Below, piece by piece: positions 39,201 to 47,438 of a DNA stretch of 64,000 nt. The position numbers and the translations under genes were made by a program. The stretch comes from Vulcanimicrobiota bacterium (GTDB lineage: Bacteria > Vulcanimicrobiota > Xenobia > Xenobiales > JADMJV01): positions 257,842 through 321,841 of the forward strand of contig JAHBVR010000012.1 of NCBI GenBank assembly GCA_019637395.1. Direction: 5' to 3'. The stretch's first letter is position 1. Every line of letters begins with the position of its first letter. The notes below the pieces were generated by a model, which searched no databases, had not been told where the DNA came from, and worked only from the letters and a program-made list of their open reading frames with translations.

Positions 39201-40963
39201 ACCTGGCGTAACAACTCGGTATCGCGGCCATCAGCCGGCAGTTGCGCTTTAGCCATGTTGTTGATAACCCTGGTGCGCGCTTCGCGGTCCTTATCGTCAG
39301 CGCCGCTGAGCTGGCCGGGCTCGACCGTGCGGGCCACGAAAGTTTCACCGAAGGTGAGCGGAGCCGGGGTGGACTCGGCCCACTTCTTCATGGCCTCTTC
39401 GCCCAATTGTTCGGCCTGCTGCTCGGCCGTAAGCGCGCTGACCTTCTCGTTTTCCTTGACAGCGCCGGCGATCTTGCCTTCCCAATCGCTCCAGCTCTGA
39501 GCGAACAACTGACCGGAAAGTTCCTTGGGGTCGGGCAGTTTGCCCGCTTCCAGGCCTTTGGCCACTTCTTCGTCGAGACGCCTTGCCCAGTCCGGTTCGA
39601 CCTGGCCAGTCACGTTGTCTTTGACCTTTTTCAGTTCGGCGGCACTGGCCTCGTCCAACTTCGGCTTCTCGGCGGCGGCGGGAGTCTCGGTAGCTTTCGC
39701 GTCGACCGGCTTGGTCTCGGCTTCTACCGAGGCGAGGCCGGGAGCGGACTGGCTCAAGAATTCACTCAGCACCTGCGCCTTGGCATCATAAGTGGAAGAT
39801 TCGCTGGCCTTCTGCAGGGCCTCCCTGGCCGAGCCGCGGCGGGCTTCATCGCTGCTGTGCTCGCTCACCGCAGTGACGAAAGCGGCGGCCGCATTGGCCC
39901 GGTTCACCGGTTGACCGGCGGCGATGCCGGTGAGAGCGGTGGCGCCGGCTTGAGCCAGGCGTTGATCGAGAGAAAGCTCGTCTCCTTGCACGAGTCCGGC
40001 CAGAGTGGCCTGAGCCACGGCGGCGCGGGCGCCGTAATCGTCCATGCCTTCGCAGGCGGCCATAGCCACCCTGGCCATGACTCCTTCGCTGGAATCGGGC
40101 CCACTGTGGTCGGCCACCCCATCCAGGAAGCTCAGTCCCACGCTGCAACGATTCTTGACTTCGGCCAGGTCGGTTTGCGACACGGCCTGGAAACCCATTT
40201 GGGCTAACTTCAGGCCAGGCGAACTGGTTTCTCCCAAAGCCAGCACCGACAGGGCGGCGCTGGCCACAGCGCTACGCGCTCCATGACTGTCCGCGGCAGT
40301 AAAGGCGTGGATAGCCACCCGGCTGAGCTCCTGCTCCTCGGGACTGCCTTTCTCGGCGATGTTCTGCAAGAATTGTGCTCCGGCCACCGCCTGGTTCTTG
40401 AGCTGAGCCTCTCCCACCCCGGCCATGGCACGCACGCCGACGCCGGCCAGCATGCCACCCATGGAGACAGCCAGACCGGTGTGAATGGCCTGCAGCATGG
40501 ACTGAGCCACGGCCACCTTGGAGGCGTTGGTGTCGAGCCGGTTGAGGGTGGTCTGAGCCATGCCGGAGAGGACTTTTTCCCCGTCATTCTCGGTAGCGGC
40601 GGCAATCTCGCTGAGCAATTTTTGGCCCACCTGCACCTGATCTTGCTGGGGAGTGGCGTTGGCTTTGTCCATGACTTCCAGGCCCAGGCCGGCCAGCAGG
40701 CCGCCCAGCGAGCCGGTCACACCCTGGGCCAGCAGGTTGAGAGCGGCCCGGGAGAGCGCGGCTTTGCCCGCGTCGGACACGACCTTGCCGCCGGTTTCCT
40801 GAACCACGCGGCAGAGCTCGCGCTCGACCGGTTCGGTGGTCTCTTGCGCGATGCTGGCCACGAAGGTATCGCCGGTCTTGGCCTGCTGGCTCACCCCGCT
40901 GCCGCGCGGCATCGCCTTCAAGCCTTCTTGCGCTTTGATGGAGCCGGGAGTCGGATTAATCAC
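36275..40963 (-). CDS. Giant AAA+ protein B: helical repeats, dead lethal-factor-like domain, three AAA+ modules
   Basis: I chose the GTG at 40963, which overlaps the stop of the larger upstream paralogue by eight bases. The 1562-residue protein has four Ala/Leu-rich helical repeats of about 80 residues (20-340). A linker leads to a domain resembling the anthrax lethal factor zincin (about 590-740), where the HExxH site reads REIGR (about 669) but the downstream AEMF glutamate remains. An AAA+-like module without Walker A follows (about 780-980). Then come two intact AAA+ modules: GNPGTGKTTV (about 1054) with VIFLDE, and GPPGTGKTTM (about 1319) with GGFIDE, both SpoVK/CbbX/EccA-like. No signal peptide or membrane segment is visible, so it is probably cytoplasmic. 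Function unknown. Confidence 0.88.
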   Translation of the reverse strand: MINPTPGSIKAQEGLKAMPRGSGVSQQAKTGDTFVASIAQETTEPVERELCRVVQETGGKVVSDAGKAALSRAALNLLAQGVTGSLGGLLAGLGLEVMDKANATPQQDQVQVGQKLLSEIAAATENDGEKVLSGMAQTTLNRLDTNASKVAVAQSMLQAIHTGLAVSMGGMLAGVGVRAMAGVGEAQLKNQAVAGAQFLQNIAEKGSPEEQELSRVAIHAFTAADSHGARSAVASAALSVLALGETSSPGLKLAQMGFQAVSQTDLAEVKNRCSVGLSFLDGVADHSGPDSSEGVMARVAMAACEGMDDYGARAAVAQATLAGLVQGDELSLDQRLAQAGATALTGIAAGQPVNRANAAAAFVTAVSEHSSDEARRGSAREALQKASESSTYDAKAQVLSEFLSQSAPGLASVEAETKPVDAKATETPAAAEKPKLDEASAAELKKVKDNVTGQVEPDWARRLDEEVAKGLEAGKLPDPKELSGQLFAQSWSDWEGKIAGAVKENEKVSALTAEQQAEQLGEEAMKKWAESTPAPLTFGETFVARTVEPGQLSGADDKDREARTRVINNMAKAQLPADGRDTELLRQVLDVLPTAVLTDLEKSKYTVTVTRDRVSNAHAKLEGKMENGALTDMNEGALILEDKQNPRILVRSHWKRGQLEIDPATLLREIGRAYDRSGQLTKYLADSFKNEVAGVPKQYQANAADFTAEMFVRYNMDPERCGRQFPLATAAFEKAGWNKQKFNLKAMADLQQSHDPVVNISPDPYQELRTLEELNKVQKAKGVPVLPYRFEIQGDANHNVGELIDRLGEVLREARSPGLPKYSPGEGAVRIPAATFNNPADLEKFLNEQVQSGRGTFLVLDELGSLQADSPGFATLSKYVERFGGQTPLLLQGSGSDLNRLREALPTAVQKRFTTSPLTAGMITELVSQNAASEGYDLSSEAKQALAGKAKDGELGQMFALWNGVKTSQTDRTTELLPFLKANPIGVRRVLTSDVKNAKMSREKDPLEEMERLVGLGNAKKELRAVLAQVKLQKQQEEFGMTAERPRLNLLFEGNPGTGKTTVAKLFSDALTRVGYLKNNKFKEVRVQDLITGRKPEENVKKLFEENKGGVIFLDEMHQLKDSPEGRLAFRAMIPYLGHPEYADTVFIGAGYKGEMRDLIRDVDDGAERRFTSVPFDDYSKEELGKILDKMAVDKQRVIDEPTREAALMRLERERRKMKNFGNAGSVASMIEIAIKKQTARLSEGEVELTREALMGLIPEDFAAERVLTPEEVWKEIDALEGLDTLKRELRTICASIEYDREMGNDPLDSFEPYFILDGPPGTGKTTMARLIVKLMAAYDIIPSAGLAESQGADLQAGFIGQTTTKVQKLFESMWGQGGFIDEIGGLARAPEAFQADAAKTMLKQMEDHRGRFILVVADYADRVNEFLNVDPGIARRFGHRFSLEPLSVEGGVRSLCKQLGAKELTLTEEVTTLIGARMNDLHAAPDWASSGDVRKVLNSIVTKQKTAFMNARKAGRQVDPKELLPEAVNAGFDSLIKEKNAKGPQKKSFADEMREFFNNRR

Positions 40964-43900
40964 GATCGACCTCGACCTCAACTTCCTTATTCTCTTTGAC
41001 TTCCTCGGTCCACGGCTTCTTGAGCGAGTGCTGGATTTTCCAATCCAGACTCTGGCCGATGTAGGCGCACGAGGGGCTGTTGATGCCACCGCAATAGGGG
41101 CAGTGGTATTCGAAGCGCTTGACCAGCTTGACGTTGGTCACCATCTTCTTGACCTTGATCTTGACTTTCTGGAGGCTCTTGATGGCCTCTTCCGGAGTCA
41201 CCCCGAGTTTTTCCGCCAGGCGTTTGATATAGGCGCTGTTGGGATCGGCTTCCCATTGGGCCTGCAGCGCCGGGTCGTTGGCGATCTGGGCAGCGAACTC
41301 TTTATCGACCTCGGCCTGAGCATCGAAGATGGCCTGTTCCTCGGCCGTGATCTTGACTTCCTCGGCCTCTTTCACGTCGGTGGGCTTCTGGGTGGCGGCG
41401 GCCGTTTCCGACTGCAGCCCCTCATCCTTGGGCCGTTCCTCGATGGGAATCTCGCGGGCCCTTTTCTCGCGCATGATGGTGTCAAAACCATTGTTGACGG
41501 CTTCCGGCAGCAGCTCTTTGGGGTCGACCGTGCGTCCATTGGCGCGCGCTTCCAAAAAGCAGGTCTTCTGCTGGGTGACCACGGTGTTGAGCACCTTGCG
41601 CACGTCGCCGCTGCTGGCCCAATCGGGGGCCGCGTGCAGCTCGGTCATACGGGTCGCGATCAGGGCTCTTACCTCATCGGTAACACTCAGGTCTTTACCA
41701 ACCAGTTGTTTGCACAGCGAACGCACGGCGGCTTCTTCGCTGAGCGGCTCGAGACTGAAGCGGTGTCCGAAACGACGGGAAATACCCGGATCAATATTCA
41801 AAAAGTCATTGACGCGGTCGGCGTAGTCGGCCACTACCAGGATGAAACGTCCCCTATGGTCTTCCATCTGCTTCAACATCGTCTTGGCAGCGTCGGCCTT
41901 GAAGGCTTCCGGCGCTCTGGCCAGACCGCCGATCTCATCAATGAAGCCGCCCTGGCCCCACATGCTTTCAAACAGCTTCTGCACTTTGGTGGTGGTCTGG
42001 CCCACGAAGCCGGCCTGCAGGTCGGCGCCCTGACTCTCGCTCAGGCCGTGACTGGGAATGATGTCGTAGGCGGCCATGAGCTTGACGATCAGGCGAGCCA
42101 TGGTGGTTTTGCCGGTGCCGGGCGGTCCGTCCAGAATGAAATAGGGCTCGAAGCTGGCCAGCGGGTCGTTGCCCATCTCCTTGTCGTATTCGATCGAATC
42201 GCACAGGGTGTGCAACTCGGCCTTGAGGTTCTCCAGTCCCTCGAGAGCATCGATTTCCTTCCAGACTTCCTCGGGCGTCAGCGTCTTCTCGGCGGCGAAA
42301 TCCTCGGGAGTCAGCGCCTGCAAGGCTTCTTTGGTCATCTCCACTTCGCCGCTGGTAAGGCGGGTCGTCTGTTTCTTGATAGCGATGTCGAGCATGGAGC
42401 CGACGCTGCCGGCATTACCAAAATTCTTCATCTTGCGGCGTTCGCTCTCCAGACGCATCAAAGCGGCCTCGCGAGTCGGTTCGTCGATCACGCGCTGCTT
42501 GTCCACCACCATTTTATCCAGGATCTGGCCCAGCTCAGCTTTGTTGTAGTCATCAAAAGGCACGGATGTAAAGCGACGTTCCGCCCCATCGTCCACATCT
42601 CGGATCAAATCGCGCATCTCGCCTTTGTAGCCGGCGCCGATGAAGACGGTGTCGGCATACTCGGGATGTCCCAGGTAAGGAATCATGGCCCGGAAAGCCA
42701 GGCGACCTTCCTGGGTATCCTTGAGCTGGTGCATCTCGTCCACGAAGATGACCGCGCCCTTGTTTTGTTCGAACAACTTCTTGACGTTCTCTTCCGGGAA
42801 GCTGCCCGAGAGCAGATCCTGGACACGAATCTCTTTGAACTTGTTATTTTTGAGATAACCAACCTTGGTGAGAGCGTCGGCGAAGAGCTTGGCCACGGTG
42901 GTCTTCCCGGTGCCCGGGTTGCCTTCAAAAAGCAGGTTGAGGCGGGGCGGGTCGCCGGTCAATCCGTACTCGGCCTGGGCCTTTTGCAACTTGACCTGGG
43001 CCAGCACGCTGCGCAGTTCGCGCTTGGCGGCGCCCAGGCCGACCATGCGCTCGAGTTCGTCGAGCGGGTCCTTTTCCTTGACCATCTTGGCGTTGATCAC
43101 GTCGCTGGTGTTGACGCGCGACACCGCCGAGGGATCTCTCTCGAGGAAAGGCATCAGCCTGGCGCTGCGCTCGGTCTGGGCAGATTTGACGCCGCGCCAG
43201 AGCGTGAAGGCCTGGCCCACTTCGCCGTCCTTGGCTTTGGCCCCGATGGCGCTGATGGCTTCTTGACTCAGATCGTAGCCTTCGGCCTGAGCTTTCTGGG
43301 CCAGCAGGTTAGTAATCATCGGAGCGCTCAAGGGCTGGGTGTTGAAGCGCTTGTGAGGAACCGTGGGCAGAGCCGTCTTGAGGCGCTCCAGGTCGGCGGC
43401 GGCGCCTTGCAGCAACAGCGGCGTCTGACCGCCGAAGCGCTCGATATATTTGCCCAGGGTGGCGAAACCGGGGCTGTTGAGCCCGATCTGAGCCAGGTCG
43501 TCGAGCACCAGGAAGGCGGCCCGGCCGCTCTGCACCTGCTCGTTGAGCAGTTTTTCCATGGCCTCGGGACTGTTGAAAGTGGCGGCCGGCACGCGCACCA
43601 CGCCTTCGCCTTCGCGCCAGCGCGGAACCCCTGGATTGCGGGCGTCACGCAGGGCTTCGCCAAGCCGGTCCACCAGTTCATTGACGTTGTGCTGAGGCTC
43701 GCCCTTGATTTCAAAGACGTAGGGAAGGGGCGGTAACCCCTGGGCCTTTTGCACCCGGTTCAGATCCTCCACGGTGCGCAACTCCTCGAACGGATCGGGA
43801 TTAACGTTGACGATGGGCGGAGTGGTGACCTGCAATTCGGCCAGGGCCTTGGCGTCAAGCTTGTGCTTGGTGTAGTAACCCTGCTCCAGGGCGGCGAAAG

Positions 43901-46900
43901 CCAGCGGGAACTGGCGCGCCAGACGGTCGGGGTCGAGCTGGTAGCGAGTGAACATCTCGGACCCAAAAATGCGCTGATCAGCCTGAAAGCGCCCCGGCAG
44001 GGTCGGTCCTTCGGTTTTGAAAGCCCCGGTCAGTCCTTTGCTGGAACTGTTGACATTCATGACCTTATCGTAAGCGTTGCCGATTTCGCGCAGCATCGTG
44101 TCGGGGGCGATGTGCAGGCGGCCGCCCTTCCAGTGCGAGCGCAGCAGAATACGCGGATTCTGTCCCTGCTCCACGATATGGGCGCCTTCTTCCATGTCGG
44201 TCAGGTTGCCGGTTTTCTCCATCTTGCCCTCGAGTTTGGCGTGGGCGTTGGAGACGCGGTCACGGGTGACGGTGATGGAATATTTGAATTTGTCCAGGTC
44301 CTGCAACATACCGGTGGGCAGCGTGTTGAGGCTGCGCTTGAGCAGAGCCAGGTCGCGCTCATCGGCCGGCTCATCCAGCTTGACCAGCTTCTCGATGACG
44401 GTCTGGCGCAGCTTCTTGTCGGCATCATCTTTGCCCGAGTAGATGACCACCTCCGGTTCAGCCTTAAAGAAGGTTTCCCCGAAGGAAAGGCTGGTGCGAG
44501 ACTGAGCCGCCCATTCTTTCCAGGATTCCTGACCAAGCACGGCCTGGCGTTCCGCGGCGCTGGCCTGGCGCAGCAGCGGATGCTGTTCGATTTCGTCGTT
44601 GAAGCGGGCTTCGATTTCGCTCCAGGAATTGTTCAGAGTCAGGCTGCCCAGCTCTTCGGGTTTGGGCATGACGCCACGGTCCATGGACTGAGAGAGTTCC
44701 TGATCGATGCGCGTCTGCCAGTTGGCGCTGACGTCGTCGAGCACCGACTGGCGCAGGCCTTCCAGCTCGCCTTTGGTGGCCGCCTCCAGAGCCTTGGCAT
44801 CGGGTGCCTGGCCGGCCGTCCTGGCCAGGAAGCCGCTGAGCACGGTGGCCACCGCTTCGTCGGTGCGAAACAGGCTGGAATTCTCCAGTTGCTCGCGGGC
44901 ACCGGAGTTGGATTCCTCGTCGCTCAGATGCTGCACGAAGGTACGGGAAATATTCAGCCGCTCCGAGAGCTTCTCGGGAGCCAGCCCGCTCAAGACTTCG
45001 TGCCCGAGTTTGGCGACATCGGGTTCGCCGTTCTGGATAGCCGTCAGGGTGACCTGAGCCAGCTTCAGACCGGTGGGCACGTCCTGCAGGTAGCCGGCCA
45101 GCGGAGCCACCAGTTTGCTGAGAGCCCGGTCGCTGGCGCTTTCGCTTTCCTTGGCGATGCCGGAAAGGTAGGTCATGGCCAGACTGCGCTGATCGGCCTC
45201 GCTGGTTTTGTCACCGGCGATAGTCGGCATCAGTTGCAGAGCCAGAGAAGCCAGCGCTTTGCCGGACGTTTCCTCGGTGCCTTTGGAGAGTTTCTCCAGG
45301 GTGGCTTCAACCACTCTGACGCGCGCCGGAACCGACTTTTGCACGGCGCAAAGCTCGGTGGCCACACGGCACAGAGCCTGTTCTTTGGGATTGGCCGACT
45401 GGTTGCCGATGGCATTGAGGAAGAAGTTGCCGACGGCGGACTTTTCTTCGGGGGTGGCTTTGGCCACCTGGGTCATGGCCTCTTTGCCCAGTTCCCCCAG
45501 GGTGGCGTCGAGCGGCTTGCTCAGGCCTTTGGAAAGCAAATTGAGAGTGCATTGGGCGATGGCGTTGGCGGCACCGGCCGGCAGCTTGGCGGCGGCTTCC
45601 GCGCTCATACGGCTGATCAGCTTTTCATCAGGGCTGGAACCGTGCTGAGCGATACCGGCCAGGATGGCGCTGCTGAAAGGGGCCTGGTCTCTGGGCTCCA
45701 CCTTGGTATGGAGCACCAATCCGGCCAGCACCACGCCCACCGGGGCGACCATTCTCTTGCTCAAAATATCCAAACCCGCTTGAGCCACGGCCAACTGAGT
45801 GGCGGGAGCAGCACGCTCGGTTCCGGCACCGCTGACCACTTGAGCGAAGGCTTTCTCACCGGGCCCGGCCGAGGGCAGCTCAGCCACCAGCTTGAAGACG
45901 GCTTGACCAACCGCCGCCTGCTCTTGCGGTTGGGCGCCTTTAGCCTGTTCCATGGCGGTCTGGCCAAAAGTGGCAAATTCCGTGACACTCTTGGGGAACT
46001 CCCCGGCCGACAGCGATTGCAAACCGGCCCGGGCCAAAGCCGCCTGAGCCGCCGCTGGCAGCTTCTCACCGGCGGCCAGCAGGTTTTGCACAAAAGCCTT
46101 CTCCTCGTCGCTGGCCAGGCTGGCGAAGCTGGTGAGGACGGCCTTGCCCAGGGCGGACTTCTCTTCGGGTTTGGCGGTGCCGAGCAGAGCCAGGGCCTGG
46201 CCACCGATCTGGGCCAGCGAGCGCCCGGTCAGACCGTTGACCCCGCCGGCCATGAAGGCCAGCGAAGCCTGTCCCAGCGCGGCTTTGGAAACCTCGGGAA
46301 GGGTCTGGCCGGCCGCCTGCATCATCTGGCAGAGCGATTTTTCACTGTCGTTGGTCAGGCTCGAAGCGTTCAGGTTGGTCAGCAGGGCGCCGGCCAGAGC
46401 CGCGCGCTCGGCGGGCGGGGCGGCGTCGCTCAAATTCATGGCTTTGGCGGCCACCTCGGCCAGCTTCTGGCCGGTCAGCGAAGTGACTCCGCCGGCCACG
46501 GCTTCCAGTCCGGCCTGGGCCAGAGCCGTTTGAGAAGCGGCCCTCAGGCCTTTGCCGGCACCGCTGAGGGCGCTGAGCAGGCCCTTCTCGGCTTCGTTGG
46601 CGTTGGCCGAAGCGGTAATCGCCGCCAGCACCGAGGTGCCGAGCGCCGCCCGGTCCGAGAGATCCTGGCTGGAGGACAGACCCATGGCAGCGCTGCCCAA
46701 CTGGGCCAGGACCGGACCATTCACGCCGGTCAATCCCTGGGAAATCGTTTGCAGCGTAGCCTGTGACAGGGCGCCCTGAACCATGGCTCGGAGCGGCTTG
46801 CCGGCGTTCAAAGCCAGATTGCTGACGGTCTTTTCCGCCTCGTTGTTGGTGGCCTGGGCAATGCCGCCGAGAAAGCGTGCCCCGACTTTGGCTCGCTCCT

Positions 46901-47249
46901 CGGGCTGGAGCAGGCCTGATTGCAGCAGTACCTTGCTGGCCACTCCGGCCAGCACGCCGCCGGCGCTGCCATTGAGCTGCTGGGTCAGCGCCTCCAGGGC
47001 AGCCTTGTGCAGGGCCAGTTTGGCCGTAACCGAGCGCACTTCGCCCGCCGATTGCTGGGCCACTTCGGCCAGATTCTTTTCCAGGGGGTTTTTGCTGTAT
47101 TTGGGCAGGTCGGCGACGAATTTGTCGCCCATTTCGACTTGCTCCGCCTCGGTCGGCAGATTGCCGGTCCAACTGCTCTTGGTCATCTTTCTCAGCGTCT
47201 CGGCGGCGAGCTGCTGAGTGGTTTCGATTTTTGGTCCAAAGAGCGACAT
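40956..47249 (-). CDS. Giant AAA+ protein A: nine helical repeats, dead lethal-factor-like domain, AAA+ modules, Cys-rich tail
   Basis: A 2097-residue paralogue of the next gene. Nine Ala/Leu/Gly-rich helical repeats of about 80 residues (40-750) carry patterns such as EK.L and GGVLAG. A linker leads to the lethal-factor-like zincin domain, whose active site is REIGN (about 1052-1056) with SEMF downstream. A Walker-A-less AAA+ module follows (about 1150-1370, with FLVLDD), then GNPGTGKTTV (about 1441) with VIFVDE and GPPGTGKTTM (about 1704) with GGFIDE. A unique tail of about 110 residues has a CPYCGGINSPSC cluster (about 2050) and an acidic end. AAA+ modules are nearly identical to those of the paralogue, even in DNA. 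It may form mixed rings with it; this is inference. Confidence 0.9.
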   Translation of the reverse strand: MSLFGPKIETTQQLAAETLRKMTKSSWTGNLPTEAEQVEMGDKFVADLPKYSKNPLEKNLAEVAQQSAGEVRSVTAKLALHKAALEALTQQLNGSAGGVLAGVASKVLLQSGLLQPEERAKVGARFLGGIAQATNNEAEKTVSNLALNAGKPLRAMVQGALSQATLQTISQGLTGVNGPVLAQLGSAAMGLSSSQDLSDRAALGTSVLAAITASANANEAEKGLLSALSGAGKGLRAASQTALAQAGLEAVAGGVTSLTGQKLAEVAAKAMNLSDAAPPAERAALAGALLTNLNASSLTNDSEKSLCQMMQAAGQTLPEVSKAALGQASLAFMAGGVNGLTGRSLAQIGGQALALLGTAKPEEKSALGKAVLTSFASLASDEEKAFVQNLLAAGEKLPAAAQAALARAGLQSLSAGEFPKSVTEFATFGQTAMEQAKGAQPQEQAAVGQAVFKLVAELPSAGPGEKAFAQVVSGAGTERAAPATQLAVAQAGLDILSKRMVAPVGVVLAGLVLHTKVEPRDQAPFSSAILAGIAQHGSSPDEKLISRMSAEAAAKLPAGAANAIAQCTLNLLSKGLSKPLDATLGELGKEAMTQVAKATPEEKSAVGNFFLNAIGNQSANPKEQALCRVATELCAVQKSVPARVRVVEATLEKLSKGTEETSGKALASLALQLMPTIAGDKTSEADQRSLAMTYLSGIAKESESASDRALSKLVAPLAGYLQDVPTGLKLAQVTLTAIQNGEPDVAKLGHEVLSGLAPEKLSERLNISRTFVQHLSDEESNSGAREQLENSSLFRTDEAVATVLSGFLARTAGQAPDAKALEAATKGELEGLRQSVLDDVSANWQTRIDQELSQSMDRGVMPKPEELGSLTLNNSWSEIEARFNDEIEQHPLLRQASAAERQAVLGQESWKEWAAQSRTSLSFGETFFKAEPEVVIYSGKDDADKKLRQTVIEKLVKLDEPADERDLALLKRSLNTLPTGMLQDLDKFKYSITVTRDRVSNAHAKLEGKMEKTGNLTDMEEGAHIVEQGQNPRILLRSHWKGGRLHIAPDTMLREIGNAYDKVMNVNSSSKGLTGAFKTEGPTLPGRFQADQRIFGSEMFTRYQLDPDRLARQFPLAFAALEQGYYTKHKLDAKALAELQVTTPPIVNVNPDPFEELRTVEDLNRVQKAQGLPPLPYVFEIKGEPQHNVNELVDRLGEALRDARNPGVPRWREGEGVVRVPAATFNSPEAMEKLLNEQVQSGRAAFLVLDDLAQIGLNSPGFATLGKYIERFGGQTPLLLQGAAADLERLKTALPTVPHKRFNTQPLSAPMITNLLAQKAQAEGYDLSQEAISAIGAKAKDGEVGQAFTLWRGVKSAQTERSARLMPFLERDPSAVSRVNTSDVINAKMVKEKDPLDELERMVGLGAAKRELRSVLAQVKLQKAQAEYGLTGDPPRLNLLFEGNPGTGKTTVAKLFADALTKVGYLKNNKFKEIRVQDLLSGSFPEENVKKLFEQNKGAVIFVDEMHQLKDTQEGRLAFRAMIPYLGHPEYADTVFIGAGYKGEMRDLIRDVDDGAERRFTSVPFDDYNKAELGQILDKMVVDKQRVIDEPTREAALMRLESERRKMKNFGNAGSVGSMLDIAIKKQTTRLTSGEVEMTKEALQALTPEDFAAEKTLTPEEVWKEIDALEGLENLKAELHTLCDSIEYDKEMGNDPLASFEPYFILDGPPGTGKTTMARLIVKLMAAYDIIPSHGLSESQGADLQAGFVGQTTTKVQKLFESMWGQGGFIDEIGGLARAPEAFKADAAKTMLKQMEDHRGRFILVVADYADRVNDFLNIDPGISRRFGHRFSLEPLSEEAAVRSLCKQLVGKDLSVTDEVRALIATRMTELHAAPDWASSGDVRKVLNTVVTQQKTCFLEARANGRTVDPKELLPEAVNNGFDTIMREKRAREIPIEERPKDEGLQSETAAATQKPTDVKEAEEVKITAEEQAIFDAQAEVDKEFAAQIANDPALQAQWEADPNSAYIKRLAEKLGVTPEEAIKSLQKVKIKVKKMVTNVKLVKRFEYHCPYCGGINSPSCAYIGQSLDWKIQHSLKKPWTEEVKENKEVEVEVDRD

Positions 47250-47438
47250 GGAGACTCCCCAGTTAGGCTAACGTAACGTTCGTTATAACCGATCCCGGCC
47301 CTATGCGGGTTGGCTAAATGTTACCATTTTGTTAAAGTCAAGACTTAGCCTGCATTAAATCTCGAAGCTCTATTCTCCCATGGGGGCCTGAAAAGGTCCG
47401 GAAATCCCGGGCCGGCGGGAAACCAGAACCGCGACGCA

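Noticed and set aside
40836-46766. Very long open frames on the plus strand (about 966 and 1005 codons) opposite the giant AAA+ genes
   Set aside because: They mirror the codon pattern of the minus-strand genes, have His/Gln/Gly-rich composition and no domains; the AAA+ motifs are on the other strand.
47313-47341. TTGACT with 17-base spacing as promoter of the giant AAA+ genes
   Set aside because: The matching -10 (TTTAGC) fits at only three positions; too weak to annotate.
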